Notes: generated by a model not told the origin, from the letters alone. Shown: positions 1-11,349, counted from the stretch's first letter. The stretch: 64,000 bases of DNA from Maea johnstoni (GCA_963942565.1 OZ012700.1:669157-733156), one strand, 5' to 3'. A program made the numbers and translations.

Positions 1-377
1 GGCGTCGTCTGAGAGTAGTATTTCTCTGGCGTCGTAGAACAGTTCAGCTTTTTTCATATTAAATTTCAGGATTTAATTTGTGAAGATGATCATCTATATA
101 CCCCCAGAGAAATACATAACCTACTACTCTCAGATACCCCCTACATTAAGCTAAATGCATCTATAGATTCTCCTTTTTAATAATAATGATAATAATAATA
201 ATAACAATAATAATGATAATAATAACAATAATAATAATGATAATAATTATAACTATAATAGTAATAGTATAATAATAATAATTATTATTATTATGATAAT
301 TTTTATAGTATTTATGGTTGAAATTATGGTTGAAATTTGATAGCCCTTTTCGCCTATGATTTTTGTTAGAATACTCG
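1..377. repeat. R1 interspersed repeat, left copy, first segment
   Basis: From about base 28 this segment matches 62400-62750 closely, through a shared TAA-rich tract and a shared block ending in TTTTCGCCTAT. The window begins inside the repeat, so its true left end is not visible. The first 25 bases repeat GGCGTCGT and form an imperfect inverted repeat with 115-140. The copy continues at 6838-8020 and 9461-9703 and is interrupted by two insertions. No coding potential is seen; ORFs here are TAA-repeat artefacts. Confidence 0.8.
174..300. repeat. Imperfect (TAA)n/(ATT)n microsatellite
   Basis: A run of TAA units with occasional TGA and CAA changes, switching to ATT units near its end. The same tract lies at 6840-6960 and 62555-62670, so it belongs to R1. 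Confidence 0.9.
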
Positions 378-439
378 GGGCATAGGCCTCCTTGGTCACA
401 TAGAACACAATACATACTAAACACACTTGAAATAATACC

Positions 440-2610
440 AGGTACACCTGGAAGAAATTCCCAGGCACTTTGATTTATCAAGAGTTTATACTGCAAAATA
501 CTTGGGGATTTGTAAGCTCTTGCTAAGTGTTGGTACTACAAGATAACTGTGCTTTTTTCTCTCTTCATTTACCGTATACGCCTGGAAGAAGTTCCCAGGT
601 ACATAGTACCACACACTACTTGTTCCTTACTCTAAACTGTAGGGTACTATAAAACACTTGTGTTTTCTTTTTCTTCGTTTTTGGTCAGTTCTCTCTCTGT
701 TTACATACACCTGAAGGAATTCCTCAAGTACTTATTTACTCTAAAGTGTAGGGTACTATAAAACACTTGTTGTTTTTTTCTTTCTTTCTTTACTTTTGGT
801 CAGTTCCTCCTTTGTTTATATACACCTGGAAGAATTTCTCAGGCACTTAGTACACCATATACATCTGGAGGGACTCCCCATTAATCTCAGCTCTCAAATT
901 AATTGTACAAAAAAAAATTCCTAGGCACCTAGTACCCAACACTACTTACTCTTTACCCAATGTAATGTAGTACAAACAACTTGTTTTTTTTCTCACCTTT
1001 TGGCTAGTTCCCTCTCTGTTTACATACAACTGGAAGAATTTCCCAGGCACTTACTATAATATACACATTTGTAAGGAATTCTTAGTAATCTCAGCTCTCA
1101 AATTGATTGGAAAAAGATCCTTAATTTTTCAAAATTGACTTATAGTACACCTATAGAGATACAGACAATAGAGAATAGGATACTTTTAATTTCTCTATAT
1201 CTACATTTATGTTTAGAATTTCTAATTGGTAAACTTACATCTGGCATAACATTTAAAAAATATTTTTCTATTAAAAAACAACTTAGTAAAAACACTTAAG
1301 TCCATTTACTAATTTCTGGTACACACTCTGTCTACATTTACCTGAAGAACTTCTCAGGCATTTAGCACACTGTATACACCTGGAGGTACTTCCCAGGAAT
1401 CTCAGCTCTCAAAATAACTGTAAACAAGATCCTAACTTTTCCAAATTGACTTTATAAGTATACTAATGGAGATATAGATAATAGAGAAAAGGTTATTCGT
1501 AATACTAATAATTTTTCTGTATTTATATCTTTATTAGTAATTCCTACTTTGTAAAACATACATTTTGGCATAACTTTTTTAAAAAATATACTTTACCTTT
1601 CAAGAATTAACTTAGTAAAAAAATATTTAATCCCATCTTTTATTTTGGCAATCAGTAACGCCTTGTAAACAGGATCTATACAATCCAGTACACACCTGGA
1701 AGAACTTCCCAGGTTCCCAGTAGCACACACTATTTGATTCTCAATTGCTACTAGCGGGTACTACCAGATACTTGCATACAACTGGAAGAATTTCCCAGAC
1801 AATTATAAAAATACACATACCTGGAGGGACTTCCCAGGAAATTCATCCTTCTTTATATCCTTACTGAAAAGGGGCCCCTAGTTTTTTAAACCACATTTCC
1901 AATTGATAACTTCAACTCTATAAGCACACAGCTGGCATAATCTTTAAAACATTCCGTACATAGGAGCCATCCCTATATCCTTATTGAAAAAGGACCATTA
2001 GTTTTATTTTCAAACCATATCTCCTATTGATAACTTCAACTCTATAAGCTTACAGCTGGCATATTCTTGAAAACTTTCAGCTGGCATATTCTTGAAAACT
2101 TTCCGTACATAGGATCCATACAAACCAGTACACACCTGGATGAAATTCCCAGGCACTCAGTAATATACACTGCTGCTTCTTTCCTTAACAACTAGAGGGT
2201 ACTACAAAATACCTGTAGGCACTCATTGCTATACACTACTTGTTATCTATTTTTGCAAATACAAGGTAATATAAAATACTTGCATATACCTGGAAGAATT
2301 TCCCAGACAACCAGATCACTAGACACACCTGGAAGGATATCCCAGGAATCCCACCCTCCAATACAATTGTATTGTAAAGAAGATCCTTACTCTTTCAGAC
2401 TATACTTTACTACCTATACTTTTAATAACTTAAAATTTTCAAAATATACATCAGGCACTTCATTTAAAGAACCATAATTAGCAAAATTAACTGGAAAACA
2501 CAATCAATATTTCTCTCCACTGAGAGTATAGTATAGTATTATATAGTAATACAGTACAGTATAGTGTGTACTATAAGGACCCATACTTGGCAGGACTTCC
2601 CAGGTTGCTT
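440..2610. repeat. Dispersed palindromic motif CCTGGAAGAANTTCCCAGG, about 16 copies
   Basis: Variants of this near-palindrome recur about every 50-350 bp, for example near 449, 579, 823, 1027, 1377, 1695, 1779, 1819, 2134, 2288, 2328 and 2587. They are often followed by CACTTAGTAC or AATCTCAGCTC and separated by related AT-rich filler. This looks like degenerate tandem repetition of one longer unit. It may be the 5' UTR or promoter of the LINE that follows, or a separate satellite. No coding sequence is seen. Confidence 0.6.
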
Positions 2611-3126
2611 TTGGTCAACTATACTTACCTTGTAACTCCAACTACTCAGTCCACCTGTGGATACTTTAAAAAGGAGTACTGATACAAAAAAAATCTTTTT
2701 CAACAATATAGACCAAAAGGGCACAAAGCTGGCAATTTCTATATTAATTTTAAGGTATAACACATTAAGTTGTTTATTCCAAAGGTATAGTACAGTAGCC
2801 CGAGGTTACCATTGTCTTTGTCTATGATAACAACTTGTATACAGGTAAGAGTGGTACAGTGCGCACCGAAGCCTTACACCAAAGCAGCAAGGTAACAATT
2901 TCTTTTACTCTCACTTGTGAAACATATTAAGGGGGACAGTAGGCAGATATAGATACAACTAGCACTCTTCACTTTAACTACATTGTACTTGAAAATAGCA
3001 ATTAAAAAAGACACCAATCTAACATTTAACCAGTCTTGTAATTAATCTGTTCACTGCCCCAATTCGCTGATCACACCCTAACCCAGAAACTAGAACCACC
3101 CCAAATAGACCAACACCCTATATACT

Positions 3127-3333
3127 GTAAATCACTTAAGTATAGCGGGAACAATAAGATAGTGATAATAGCGCTCTGCCCATATGCGCTATTAAAAGTA
3201 CCCCGTCTTTATCAAATTCTTAATTGAACTTGTTGCTGCTGTTCCTGTTCACCGCTATACTTAGATCACGCTATCCAAGGCAGGACCGTAATTGCGCTAT
3301 ATAATGTTCACGCCATATTTAAGTGATCTACAG
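3127..3333. repeat. Inverted repeat just upstream of LINE ORF1
   Basis: The left arm (about 3127-3152, GTAAATCACTTAAGTATAGC) pairs with the right arm (about 3308-3333). A third inverted copy of the TATAGCGGTGAAC core sits near 3248. The arms flank two GCGCTAT motifs. The position directly 5' of ORF1 suggests a leader or promoter structure, but that is inference. Confidence 0.5.
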
Positions 3334-3388
3334 TACATAGTGAGATCTTCCATATACCAAGAACAAGGACCTCCCATATAGTCAGACT

Positions 3389-4327
3389 ATGAATAAGAAA
3401 AAATCTGTATCATCCCCATACCCAACAAGAACGAGGGGAGGGGAAAGAGGTAGCATGCCTATCACATATACGGCAGACGATACTTTAGACGAAAGTGACA
3501 TAGAGATAATATTTTCGGCAACTTCAGAGGAAGTAGATAATACTGTCACTTGGCAGAGAATTAAAGAACTTGTAGTGACAATGAAGGACAGTATTAACGA
3601 AAACACAAATCAGGCAATTGGAGAGATAAAATCGGAGGTTACACAACTTAAGACACAAATAGAAAAGTATAATGACAAGATAGAAGATGTACAGGGTAGA
3701 GTGTGTCAAGTAGAGGAAAACTTTGAAAAATACAACGACACAGTAGAAGAGGTTCAGGCTAGAGTAAGCCAAGTAGAAGACAAGGTTGAACAATTGGCAG
3801 ACTTAAGAAAAGAAGTAGCGGACCTCAAACAGTTTCAAGCTGACCATGTAAAAAACATGAACATGGAAGCGTGTAGAGTGCGAAGGAATAACATCATTAT
3901 TAATGGCATCCCTGGCACATCTAAAGACAAAAAAGATGCAAAGAAGGCTTTCAAGGACTTCATAATTGATGGCCTAGAACTAGGCATGGAATGGCTTAAA
4001 AATGTAGAGTTAGAGGAACTCTACCGCTTTCCGTCCAAAAAAGAGGACGAAACGTCCTGGCCCCTGTTTGTCAGGGTAGAGAAACTAAGGTTCAAGGATG
4101 AGATGTATAGGGCAGCCTTTAACCTAAAAGACAAGGGCATCTCGATGCGCAACGATCTTGCACCATGGTTGCTGGTCGAGAGAAGCAAGCTATATATTGA
4201 ATCAAAGAGACTCAAAGAGAGTCCTCACAATATGAAAACTAGAATGAGAGAAACTTACCACAGAGTGTGGCTGGAGGTGAGGAAAACAGTTAAAGATGAT
4301 TGGAAAACATGGGATGGTAAAATGTGA
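3389..4327 (+). CDS. LINE ORF1 protein, L1/Tx1-type nucleic-acid-binding protein
   Basis: A 312-residue ORF. Residues about 60-155 form a heptad-rich, charged coiled coil with repeated VQGRVCQVEE/VQARVSQVED units, which fits trimerisation as in L1 ORF1p. The RRM-like domain starts near residue 165 at CRVRRNNIIINGIPG, and the basic C-terminal domain follows, with KDKGISMRNDLAPWLLVERS near residue 250. Proteins of this family bind LINE RNA and act as chaperones in the retrotransposition particle. The start at 3389 is the first ATG of a frame open to the natural stop. ORF1 is intact while the downstream ORF2 is badly damaged, which suggests a fairly recent insertion or a copy mobilised as a deletion derivative. 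Confidence in the family is high; the exact clade is less certain. Confidence 0.85.
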   Translation: MNKKKSVSSPYPTRTRGGERGSMPITYTADDTLDESDIEIIFSATSEEVDNTVTWQRIKELVVTMKDSINENTNQAIGEIKSEVTQLKTQIEKYNDKIEDVQGRVCQVEENFEKYNDTVEEVQARVSQVEDKVEQLADLRKEVADLKQFQADHVKNMNMEACRVRRNNIIINGIPGTSKDKKDAKKAFKDFIIDGLELGMEWLKNVELEELYRFPSKKEDETSWPLFVRVEKLRFKDEMYRAAFNLKDKGISMRNDLAPWLLVERSKLYIESKRLKESPHNMKTRMRETYHRVWLEVRKTVKDDWKTWDGKM

Positions 4328-4451
4328 TATAAATCAAATGCGGAGCCCAGCATTTTGACATGACATAATATCTACTGTGTATAAAAAAGGGGGGGGGAGT
4401 AGGGTTTTGTTACTAACCAAGTTAATTAACTCTTTTTTAAAAAATTCTCCT

Positions 4452-6724
4452 ATGACTAGTCTTACATACAACAAGTACAAAATCTTTACCAATAAGGGAA
4501 AAGGGTGATCAAATTCAGATAGGATCACTAAACTGCAGAGGCTTATCTAAGAGAGAAAAAAGGGTTGACTTATTTGAAAAATTTAAAAAGGAGAAATACG
4601 ATATTATCTTCCTACAAGATATACACTGGGACACAAATATAGACCTTAAAGCTAGGCAGGAATGGAACTATACTATGATTACTTCCCCCAATACAACTTT
4701 AGCAAGAGGGACAGCTATACTTTTTAATAATACCTTCGAATTTGCTACTAAAAACAAGATCATAGATAAAAATGGCAATTACTGTATAATCGAAATTGAA
4801 CTTCCGGACAAGCTATCCATGGTCTTGTGCTGTGTTTATGGACCAAACATAGATAACCCTAGCTTTTACCAAAAAATAGAAGAGGAAATTCAATCTTTTA
4901 ACAACCCGATAGTGATAATGGGAGGGGATTGGAATGCCACGCTGGACTTCCAAATAGATAATATAAACTATGTAAACCATAACAATCCACGTACAGTTAG
5001 GACCATTAAAAAGATGACAAATAATTTAAGCTTAGTAGACGGATGGAGAATATCAAATGAGGAAATAAAGAAATTCACCTGGAGTCAGGGAATAAGCGGT
5101 AAACAGGCCAGGTTAGACTATTTCCTTATAAGCGAGGAATTATTAACAATATCAAATAACTTTAAGATTGGGAATAAATATAGGTCGGATCATAGCATCA
5201 TCTCCGTTAATGTAATAATATCGAATGAAAAAAGAGGCCCAGGGATATGGAAATTTAATAATGATTTGTTGAAAAATAGTGACTTTGTTAAAATGATAAA
5301 AACGGAAATTAATTTACATAAAATGACATATGCGGCCTCACCGTACAATCAAGACTACATAGAGTCCATCTCACATGGGTTCGAGATTATGATAGATCCA
5401 TCACTATATTGGGAGACTATTGGTCACACTCAGGGGAGAAATAATTAGATTCGCAAAAAAATTAAAACGGAACTTAACAAAAAAGGAGAAAGAATTGGAG
5501 AAAGAAATAACTAAACTTAATAATATAGTGAATACAGGCCAATACACTAAGGATCTGTATAATACTTTAATAGAGAAAAACGAGGAATTGATTCAAATAA
5601 GGAAGAAAGAAATGAACGGTATGCAAATTAGATCCAGGGCAAACTGGTTAGAATATGGCGAAAAGCCAAGTAAGTTTTTTTAATTTGGAAAGCAAAAATA
5701 TGATAAATAAAAATATGAAGGAACTAGAAACAGATAGTAGAAAGATAACAGACCAGGGGGAAATATTAGAGGCAGTTTAAAAAATTTACGAGGAATTTTA
5801 TAAAAAGGAAACTCCCAAGAACCAACCTAAATACAACCCAAATATAACCCCCCACAAAATAAGTGAGACAGCAAAAGAGACCTTAGAAGCCCCTATAACT
5901 AAAGAAGAACTCGAATTCACACCTATCTGGGGAAATATTAATTTTAAAGTTCCTTTTAATTCGACAATGTTCAACAAAAATGTGATATTTGTGCCAGATC
6001 TTTTTACAGTGGATGGGACCATGTTAAGTCAAAAAACACTAGAAGAACGCATAGGCGTAAAATTACCCTTTACTTTATATTTTGGTTTAAGAAAAGCAAT
6101 CCCAAAAGAATGGAAAGAAAACATTCAAAATTACCAAAAAACCCAAAATATGGAAAGGCCAACAATTATAGACTGGTTAACTAAAGATAAGAAAGGTGGA
6201 CAGAACCAAAGAAAGATCTGGCACATAAAGGACAAAGAAAGTACAATAATTGGGCAGGTGAAATGGAATGAGGAACTAGGTGAAATAGACAAATCTGTCT
6301 GGTGATCTCTATACTATACCAAATACTCCACAGGACAATTATGACAAATCGAAAATTGTACCAATTTAATTTACGTGATAATGAAGAATGTGAACACTGT
6401 GGAGAAGTGGAAACAATATCACACTTACTATATAACTGTAACTATATACAACAAATATGGAATTCAACCATCGAATGGTTAACGCCACTGGTTGGGGAAG
6501 AGATCTACCAAGACACACAATCTATTCTATTAGGAAACACAAAAAACACTATTCTTGTAAAGTACGTTTTTATTATATTAAAACACGAAATCTACAAATT
6601 CAAATGGAAAAAAATTCAATACAGGCTGATTTTCCTAAAAAGATCTTTAAAGAACTACATGAATATTGAAATATATAATGCAAAGGTATTAGGAAATGAA
6701 AGAAAGACTTTGGGAAAATGGTGA
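4452..6724 (+). pseudogene. LINE ORF2 remnant: endonuclease present, reverse transcriptase core deleted
   Basis: The expected start is ATG at 4452 (MTSLTYNKYK), but that frame stops near 4507 and the endonuclease continues in the frame open from 4456. Endonuclease motifs are visible: GSLNCRGLS, FLQDIHW (usual QETH changed to QDIH), YGPN, GGDWNATLD, RLDYFLIS and RSDHSII. A stop at 5446 follows. The linker before the RT (RANWLEYGEKPSKFF) is in another frame to 5683, and a further stop lies near 5778. At about 5910 the text jumps from ITKEEL, the usual lead-in to RT, straight to TPIWGN, a post-RT motif, so the polymerase core including YADD is gone with an in-frame junction. The C-terminal CEHCGEVETISHLLYNC knuckle lies in 6302-6724. 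Known LINE biology predicts nicking and target-primed reverse transcription; this copy cannot polymerise. Confidence 0.8.
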
Positions 6725-6837
6725 CCGCTGATGAACACGCTGCGAAATATACATTGATTTATTGTATGTCTGATTTGAAATGTGCCTATTTGTAAACCAT
6801 GATATTGACTTGTCTATGGAGAATAAAATTATAAAAA

Positions 6838-8020
6838 AACAACAATAATAATGATAATAATAATAATAATAATAATGATAATAATAATAATTATAACTAT
6901 AATAGTAATAGTATAATAATAATAATAATTATAATAATTATTATTAATATGATAATTATTATAGTATTTATGGTTGAAATTATGGTTGAAATTTGATAGC
7001 CCTTTTCGCCTATAATTTTTTTTTACGTATACTCAATTCGTTCTCTAAGATATTTGTAAACAAGGTCAACTACACAATATACAACTCGCCTTCAACGTTT
7101 TTATTTTTTCGTTCCCGATTATATTTTCTCTACATACTATTTTACACGAGGAAGAGTAAGAATTAATTCTTTGAAGTTCCAGTGAAACAGCTCGGAGATG
7201 TGAACACAACTTAATGGGAACGCAATCTCCCAGAAGCATTCGTAAAATAGTAGCAGTTGTGAAAGGACCTGGAATTTCTTTGTAGCAGTTCATTTGCCTT
7301 CCGCAATATTTGACAATTATGACACAAAAGTGTTAGACAATGGGAGAGTTTAAAAAGACTTGGTCAGAAATTAGGATATTTCGTTGAATATTTCACTAAT
7401 CATTCTAAAGATTTTTGAATTGAATTGATACTTTGTACTTCATATATAAAACACCCTCATTAGGAATTGAACTATACAACTAAGCACTTCTATATTTACG
7501 TACATGTACATGGATCATGATATAAAACACTAAATAGCATTGTACTCCCGACCCTTGTATTGTCAACTATCTACTCATCATAATCTCAGGCCAAATGAAA
7601 ACCCCACAGAGTAGTAAGGGTTGCGACAATCACAGTCATTAAACTACAAGTGAGAGTATTGAAAGGAAATTGTTCTAGCTGAATACAGTAATTTTGATGA
7701 AAACAGGTTTTTGAAGATTTGAACTTGTGTCCTCTGATAATGTAGAAGGCAAACCATACAAAAGACGAATGAGGTCATGGATGTTTTCATAAGAGAAATA
7801 GCTTAGAATCAACCAGAGAATCAAATAGGGTTTGGGTTGTCATTTATTTATATACATATACACAGAAAATGGTCAGTAATTGTGTAGACTTAATTTTGAA
7901 AGTGTAAAGTGAAACGACATAATACAGTCAAGTGTTTGACCATCCTGTATTATAACGGATTTGGCGGTTGCATTTCCTCCAAATCCGTTAACAACACAAA
8001 ACACGCTCAGTGATTTAGAG
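6838..8020. repeat. R1 interspersed repeat, left copy, second segment
   Basis: Colinear with 62560-63732, with scattered substitutions and small gaps. Its first 195 bp repeat the end of the first segment (174-377). No ORF is conserved between the copies, so R1 looks non-coding. The segment ends at an insertion at 8021; the bases GATTTAGAG (8012-8020) are the target duplicated by that insertion. Confidence 0.85.
7953..7990. repeat. Perfect 12-bp stem hairpin inside R1
   Basis: TAACGGATTTGG (7953-7964) is the exact reverse complement of CCAAATCCGTTA (7979-7990), with a 14-base loop. The right R1 copy keeps the structure with one mismatch (about 63663-63700). Confidence 0.8.
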
Positions 8021-8033
8021 GCAAGTACATGAA

Positions 8034-8280
8034 AGGGAACCAGTGAGGAACCTTCATGAAGGTTCCACGGGGCCTTTCCTGGAACCTGTCAGACAGGTTC
8101 CACGTACGTGGAACCTTAGTTTGCAGGTTCCAGGAGACTGCTGGAACCTGTCTGACAGGTTCCAGGAGATTGGTGGAAGCTGACAGGTTCTACATGTTCG
8201 TGGAACCTTAGATCATAGGTTCCACGTGCTTAAAGGGAACCAGTACCATTCAGTGGAACCTTCCTCACAAGGTTCCACCT
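8034..8280. repeat. Left subterminal array of GGAACCT...AGGTTCC palindromes
   Basis: Repeated units of about 18-22 bp such as GGAACCTTCATGAAGGTTCC and GGAACCTGTCTGACAGGTTCC, several of them perfect palindromes, with variable spacers. A matching array lies at the other end of the element. Confidence 0.85.
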
Positions 8281-8456
8281 ATTTTGGATATTGGGTTAGC
8301 GGTTAGAGGTTACAGGAGAATTTTCAATATATTTTAAGGTGTTTTAACAACTTTTTCTCTCTCTCTCTTTCTCTCAGCACACATATGAGAATTTTCAATA
8401 TATTTGAAGGTGTTTTAACAACTTTTTCTCTCTCTCTCTCTCTATCTCTCAGCACA

Positions 8457-8599
<143 letters not shown>

Positions 8600-8645
8600 A
8601 TAAGACAACTATCTGTTTATTTATACTCGTTTTAGAGGATTTGGC

Positions 8646-8661
8646 GGCCCTGAAAAGGGCC
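8646..8661 (-). other. Hairpin matching the histone mRNA 3' stem-loop consensus on the minus strand
   Basis: On the minus strand the 16 bases read GGCCCTTTTCAGGGCC: a six-pair stem with a TTTC loop, as in replication-dependent histone mRNAs, preceded by CCAAC and followed by GCCA. No histone coding sequence is visible upstream on that strand and no clear CAAGAAAGA downstream element follows. On the plus strand the same hairpin has a GAAA tetraloop. It could be a captured histone 3' end or a chance palindrome in a palindrome-rich element. Confidence 0.4.
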
Positions 8662-8713
8662 GTTGGATTTAAACCTTTAAGTATAAACTCAAGGTTCCGT
8701 TTCATCACCCCAA

Positions 8714-8872
8714 ATGGCTTTGTCGTGGTGTGGTGCAAAGACCAATGATGGTAAACCAATGGTAGGATGCGATGAACCAGGTTGTATGAGGTGGGGCCAC
8801 ATCAGCTGCTATGGACTGACCGAAGAAGAAGTGGAACTTCTGACTACAGTCTTCTGTTATTTGCATAAATGA
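8714..8872 (+). CDS. Small PHD-finger-like ORF inside a DNA transposon
   Basis: A 52-residue ORF starting [20 protein letters not shown]. Spacing fits a PHD zinc finger: a Cys after a Trp, MVGCDEPGC in the middle, then the WGHISCYGL motif with His and Cys ligands, and a final FCYLHK where CPxC is usual, so the last ligand would be His rather than Cys. The first ligand pair is incomplete because only one N-terminal Cys is seen; the partner may be lost or lie on another exon. An in-frame stop lies 30 bp upstream (8684). PHD fingers usually read histone H3 tails. The ORF lies between the palindrome arrays of the 8021-9460 element, so it is either an element gene fragment or a captured host exon. 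Expression is unknown. Confidence 0.55.
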   Translation: MALSWCGAKTNDGKPMVGCDEPGCMRWGHISCYGLTEEEVELLTTVFCYLHK

Positions 8873-9194
8873 ACTGTGGAGAGTCAAATATAGTCAAAGT
8901 CAAATATAAGCATTTAAAGCTAGTAAAGCTATAGTAGGTGATTATTTGATGATTAACTGCCCTTTTGGTGAAGTGAACAGTGAGCAACACTAAAATCATA
9001 CAAGATTGGTCTGAAAATGGTTCCATATATATATATATATTCATATATGTATATGTATCATATATATCTATATATGCAGTACTGACAAAGCATAGAAATG
9101 TGTATTACTGAGGAATTTTGAATAAAATAATCTTGATTTTAAACATATATGTTCATTAGTTCATTAGTTCTTGTTCTACAAGCAGAAGAGCAAG

Positions 9195-9450
9195 GTGGAA
9201 ATTGGTGGAACCTTGACAAGAAGGTTCCACCGAGTCAGGTGAATTGATTTTCTGAGGTGGAACCTCCTCAAGAAGGTTCCACCAGTTAAGCCAATGTTGG
9301 TGGAACCTTGTCAAGAAGGTTCCACCAAGTCAGGTGAATTGATGTTCTCTCATGAAACCTTGTCAAGAAGGTTCCACTGAGTGATTTGAATTGATTTTGT
9401 CTCATGGAACCTTGCCAGATAGGTTCCACTTAACTTACTGGTTCCCTTTC
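9195..9450. repeat. Right subterminal array of GGAACCTTG...AAGGTTCC palindromes
   Basis: Units such as GGAACCTTGTCAAGAAGGTTCC recur about five times, spaced by about 35 bp. Together with the left array they would let the ends fold on themselves. Confidence 0.85.
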
Positions 9451-9460
9451 AGGTATTTGC

Positions 9461-9703
9461 GATTTAGAGACCGTGGATACTAGTATACGATCGTTACGAA
9501 TGCAAATATTTCACGATTTTCTACGCTATGAATAAAAATGTGCATCTTCGTGAAGCAAAGATTACCCGATCTTCTACGATATGTATTAAAATGTGCGGCA
9601 TTGTGGAGGGCTATCTACGGTTCATCAGTAACTGAAAGACTCCTTGGAACTATTTGTAAAGGGAAGTTCCGAGTTTCTCTCCCGTCGTGATATGACCTGG
9701 GCT
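9461..9703. repeat. R1 interspersed repeat, left copy, last segment
   Basis: Matches 63724-63955 (for example CGATCGTTACGAATGCAAAT and TGGAGGGCTATCTACGG). Similarity ends just after GATATGACCTGGG, giving the right limit of this copy. Confidence 0.85.
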
Positions 9704-11345
9704 GATGAAAGTGACGTAAATCAATTATTCCTTGCTTCCTTCCTTTTATTCCTCTTTTTCCAAGTACAAGAATGCTGGAGCACTAACAACCTATGCTGGA
9801 GCACAGTAACATTATTTGCCGACATGCAACAATTACCAGTAGTTAAAATATTGCCATGAGGTGGCACTTTTATGTGTGCCTTTATTACAACAATAAAGGC
9901 ATGGATATAAAGTGAATCTATTCTGTTTAAATGGACATGAATACAATATTTATAACAGGAACATCTGAAGGGTGCAGCTTGGAATGTCGTCTAAGAGTTA
10001 GCCAAGTTTAAAAGCCTTTGTTGAATAATATCTGTCACACGTTTTCAGGTCTCTGTTGCACTGTGGCACGACAGATGCAACAATTAGACACCACAGTATA
10101 GTCGGGTTTTGTGGCAGTCTGTCTTGTGGTGTAAAGGGCAAAAGATTATCACTGTTGAGTGGAGTACTGTGCTGTGATTGGAGAAAATCATGAGTAATAA
10201 ATGATCAAAAGCCAAACATAACCAGAGAGTATATAGGGGAAGATAAAGCCGGAGGGGGGGGGGGGGGGGATGAGGGAGGAGTAGCTTTTGGATTCATTTA
10301 ATCCCTTCATATCTGTAGCACCCAAAAACGTCTCAACTATTTTTGCGATATCTTTTGATGTGCCTTTTGGTCGAAAAGTCTTTTTAAGTTTTAAAGGAGT
10401 ACTGAATTCGATAATTTGTTTCCACAAGTACCGATGTCCCCGAAAACCCTTTGCAATGAGTCCTCTCTACATGGGTTGAAATCATTGATATCTCAGATAT
10501 TGATATACAAGATAATTACAACTACTATCATTATTCATTATTATTATTATTAGACAGGGTTGTTTATTTGGCAAAAAGTACGGCGAAACATTGCTCATCC
10601 CCTTTGAAAATAAAAATAAGCATGCAAAAGTAAATCAGCCAGTCTTGAATGACACTTGTATAAAATGCAATTTCCATAAGGTCTCAGTACCTGAGGTGAC
10701 TGTGAGCATGAATGAGTCGACCATACTACACCCAGCCTTTCTTACTTGCTTGGTTCGGAATGAATATTGTATATACGTTTCTCATACAAGTACTGAGCAG
10801 TGAAATATTAGCTTTTGAAATTTGAATAAATATTGTATATACCCTTCTGATTAACTTAGTTTTGAATAAATATTGTATAATCCCCTCTGACATAGTTTTG
10901 AATAAATATTGTATAATCCCCTCTGACATAGTTTTGAATAAATATTGTATATTCCCCTCTGACATAGTTTTGAATACATATTGTACATTCCCCTTCAAAC
11001 ATAAGTTCATCTTTTAAATATTCTTTGCAAAATTGCATTTTTTTCTTTAACATTCACACTGACTGGGTTTGAATCACGGCTGGAGCATGTGAGAAAGTTG
11101 CCACTGACTTGGGGTTAGGCGTAGGTTTTAGCCGCTTACTCTGTGTAACGGACAGAATCTGAGTGTGTGATTTGGTCCTTTTGTTAATTTGGACTTTTTT
11201 TAAATTTAAATTGCACACATATGCAAGAGGATTTTTATTCTCCATAGGCATTCATTCAAAAAATATTGGCATATATTACACAACAGTGTATTACACTAAT
11301 ATAGCATTCTTGTATTGTCAAAGATTTACATCAAGAAACACAAAA
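9704..11345. other. Stretch without recognisable gene
   Basis: AT-rich unique-looking sequence. It contains a G tract at 10253-10269 and short ATT runs near 10535. No ORF with recognisable domains, no TIR pair and no RNA gene was found. Confidence 0.6.
10815..10995. repeat. 36-bp tandem repeat, about 5 copies
   Basis: The unit TTTTGAATAAATATTGTATA plus ATCCCCTCTGACATAG recurs head to tail with small changes. The minus-strand frames stay open only because the unit length is a multiple of three. Confidence 0.85.
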
Positions 11346-11349
11346 GTAT

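Larger units (their letters stand above)
378..6837 (+). mobile_element. LINE non-LTR retrotransposon, Tx1/L1-like, internally deleted
   Basis: The segment absent from the right R1 copy holds an ORF1 with coiled coil and L1-type RNA-binding domain (3389-4327) and a damaged ORF2 with apurinic endonuclease and C-terminal zinc-knuckle region (4452-6724). The 3' end reads into ATAAAATTATAAAAAAAC and then a TAA-rich tract, as expected for this type of LINE. About 3 kb of non-coding sequence lies 5' of ORF1; whether all of it belongs to the LINE is uncertain. The element is flanked by a direct duplication of about 195 bp (174-377 and 6838-7035). The reverse transcriptase core is missing, so this copy is dead for ORF2 function. 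Confidence 0.75.

Noticed and set aside
10726-11053. Antisense ORFs reading YTIFIQNYVRG repeats
   Set aside because: They are translations of the 36-bp tandem repeat and carry no start context or domain.
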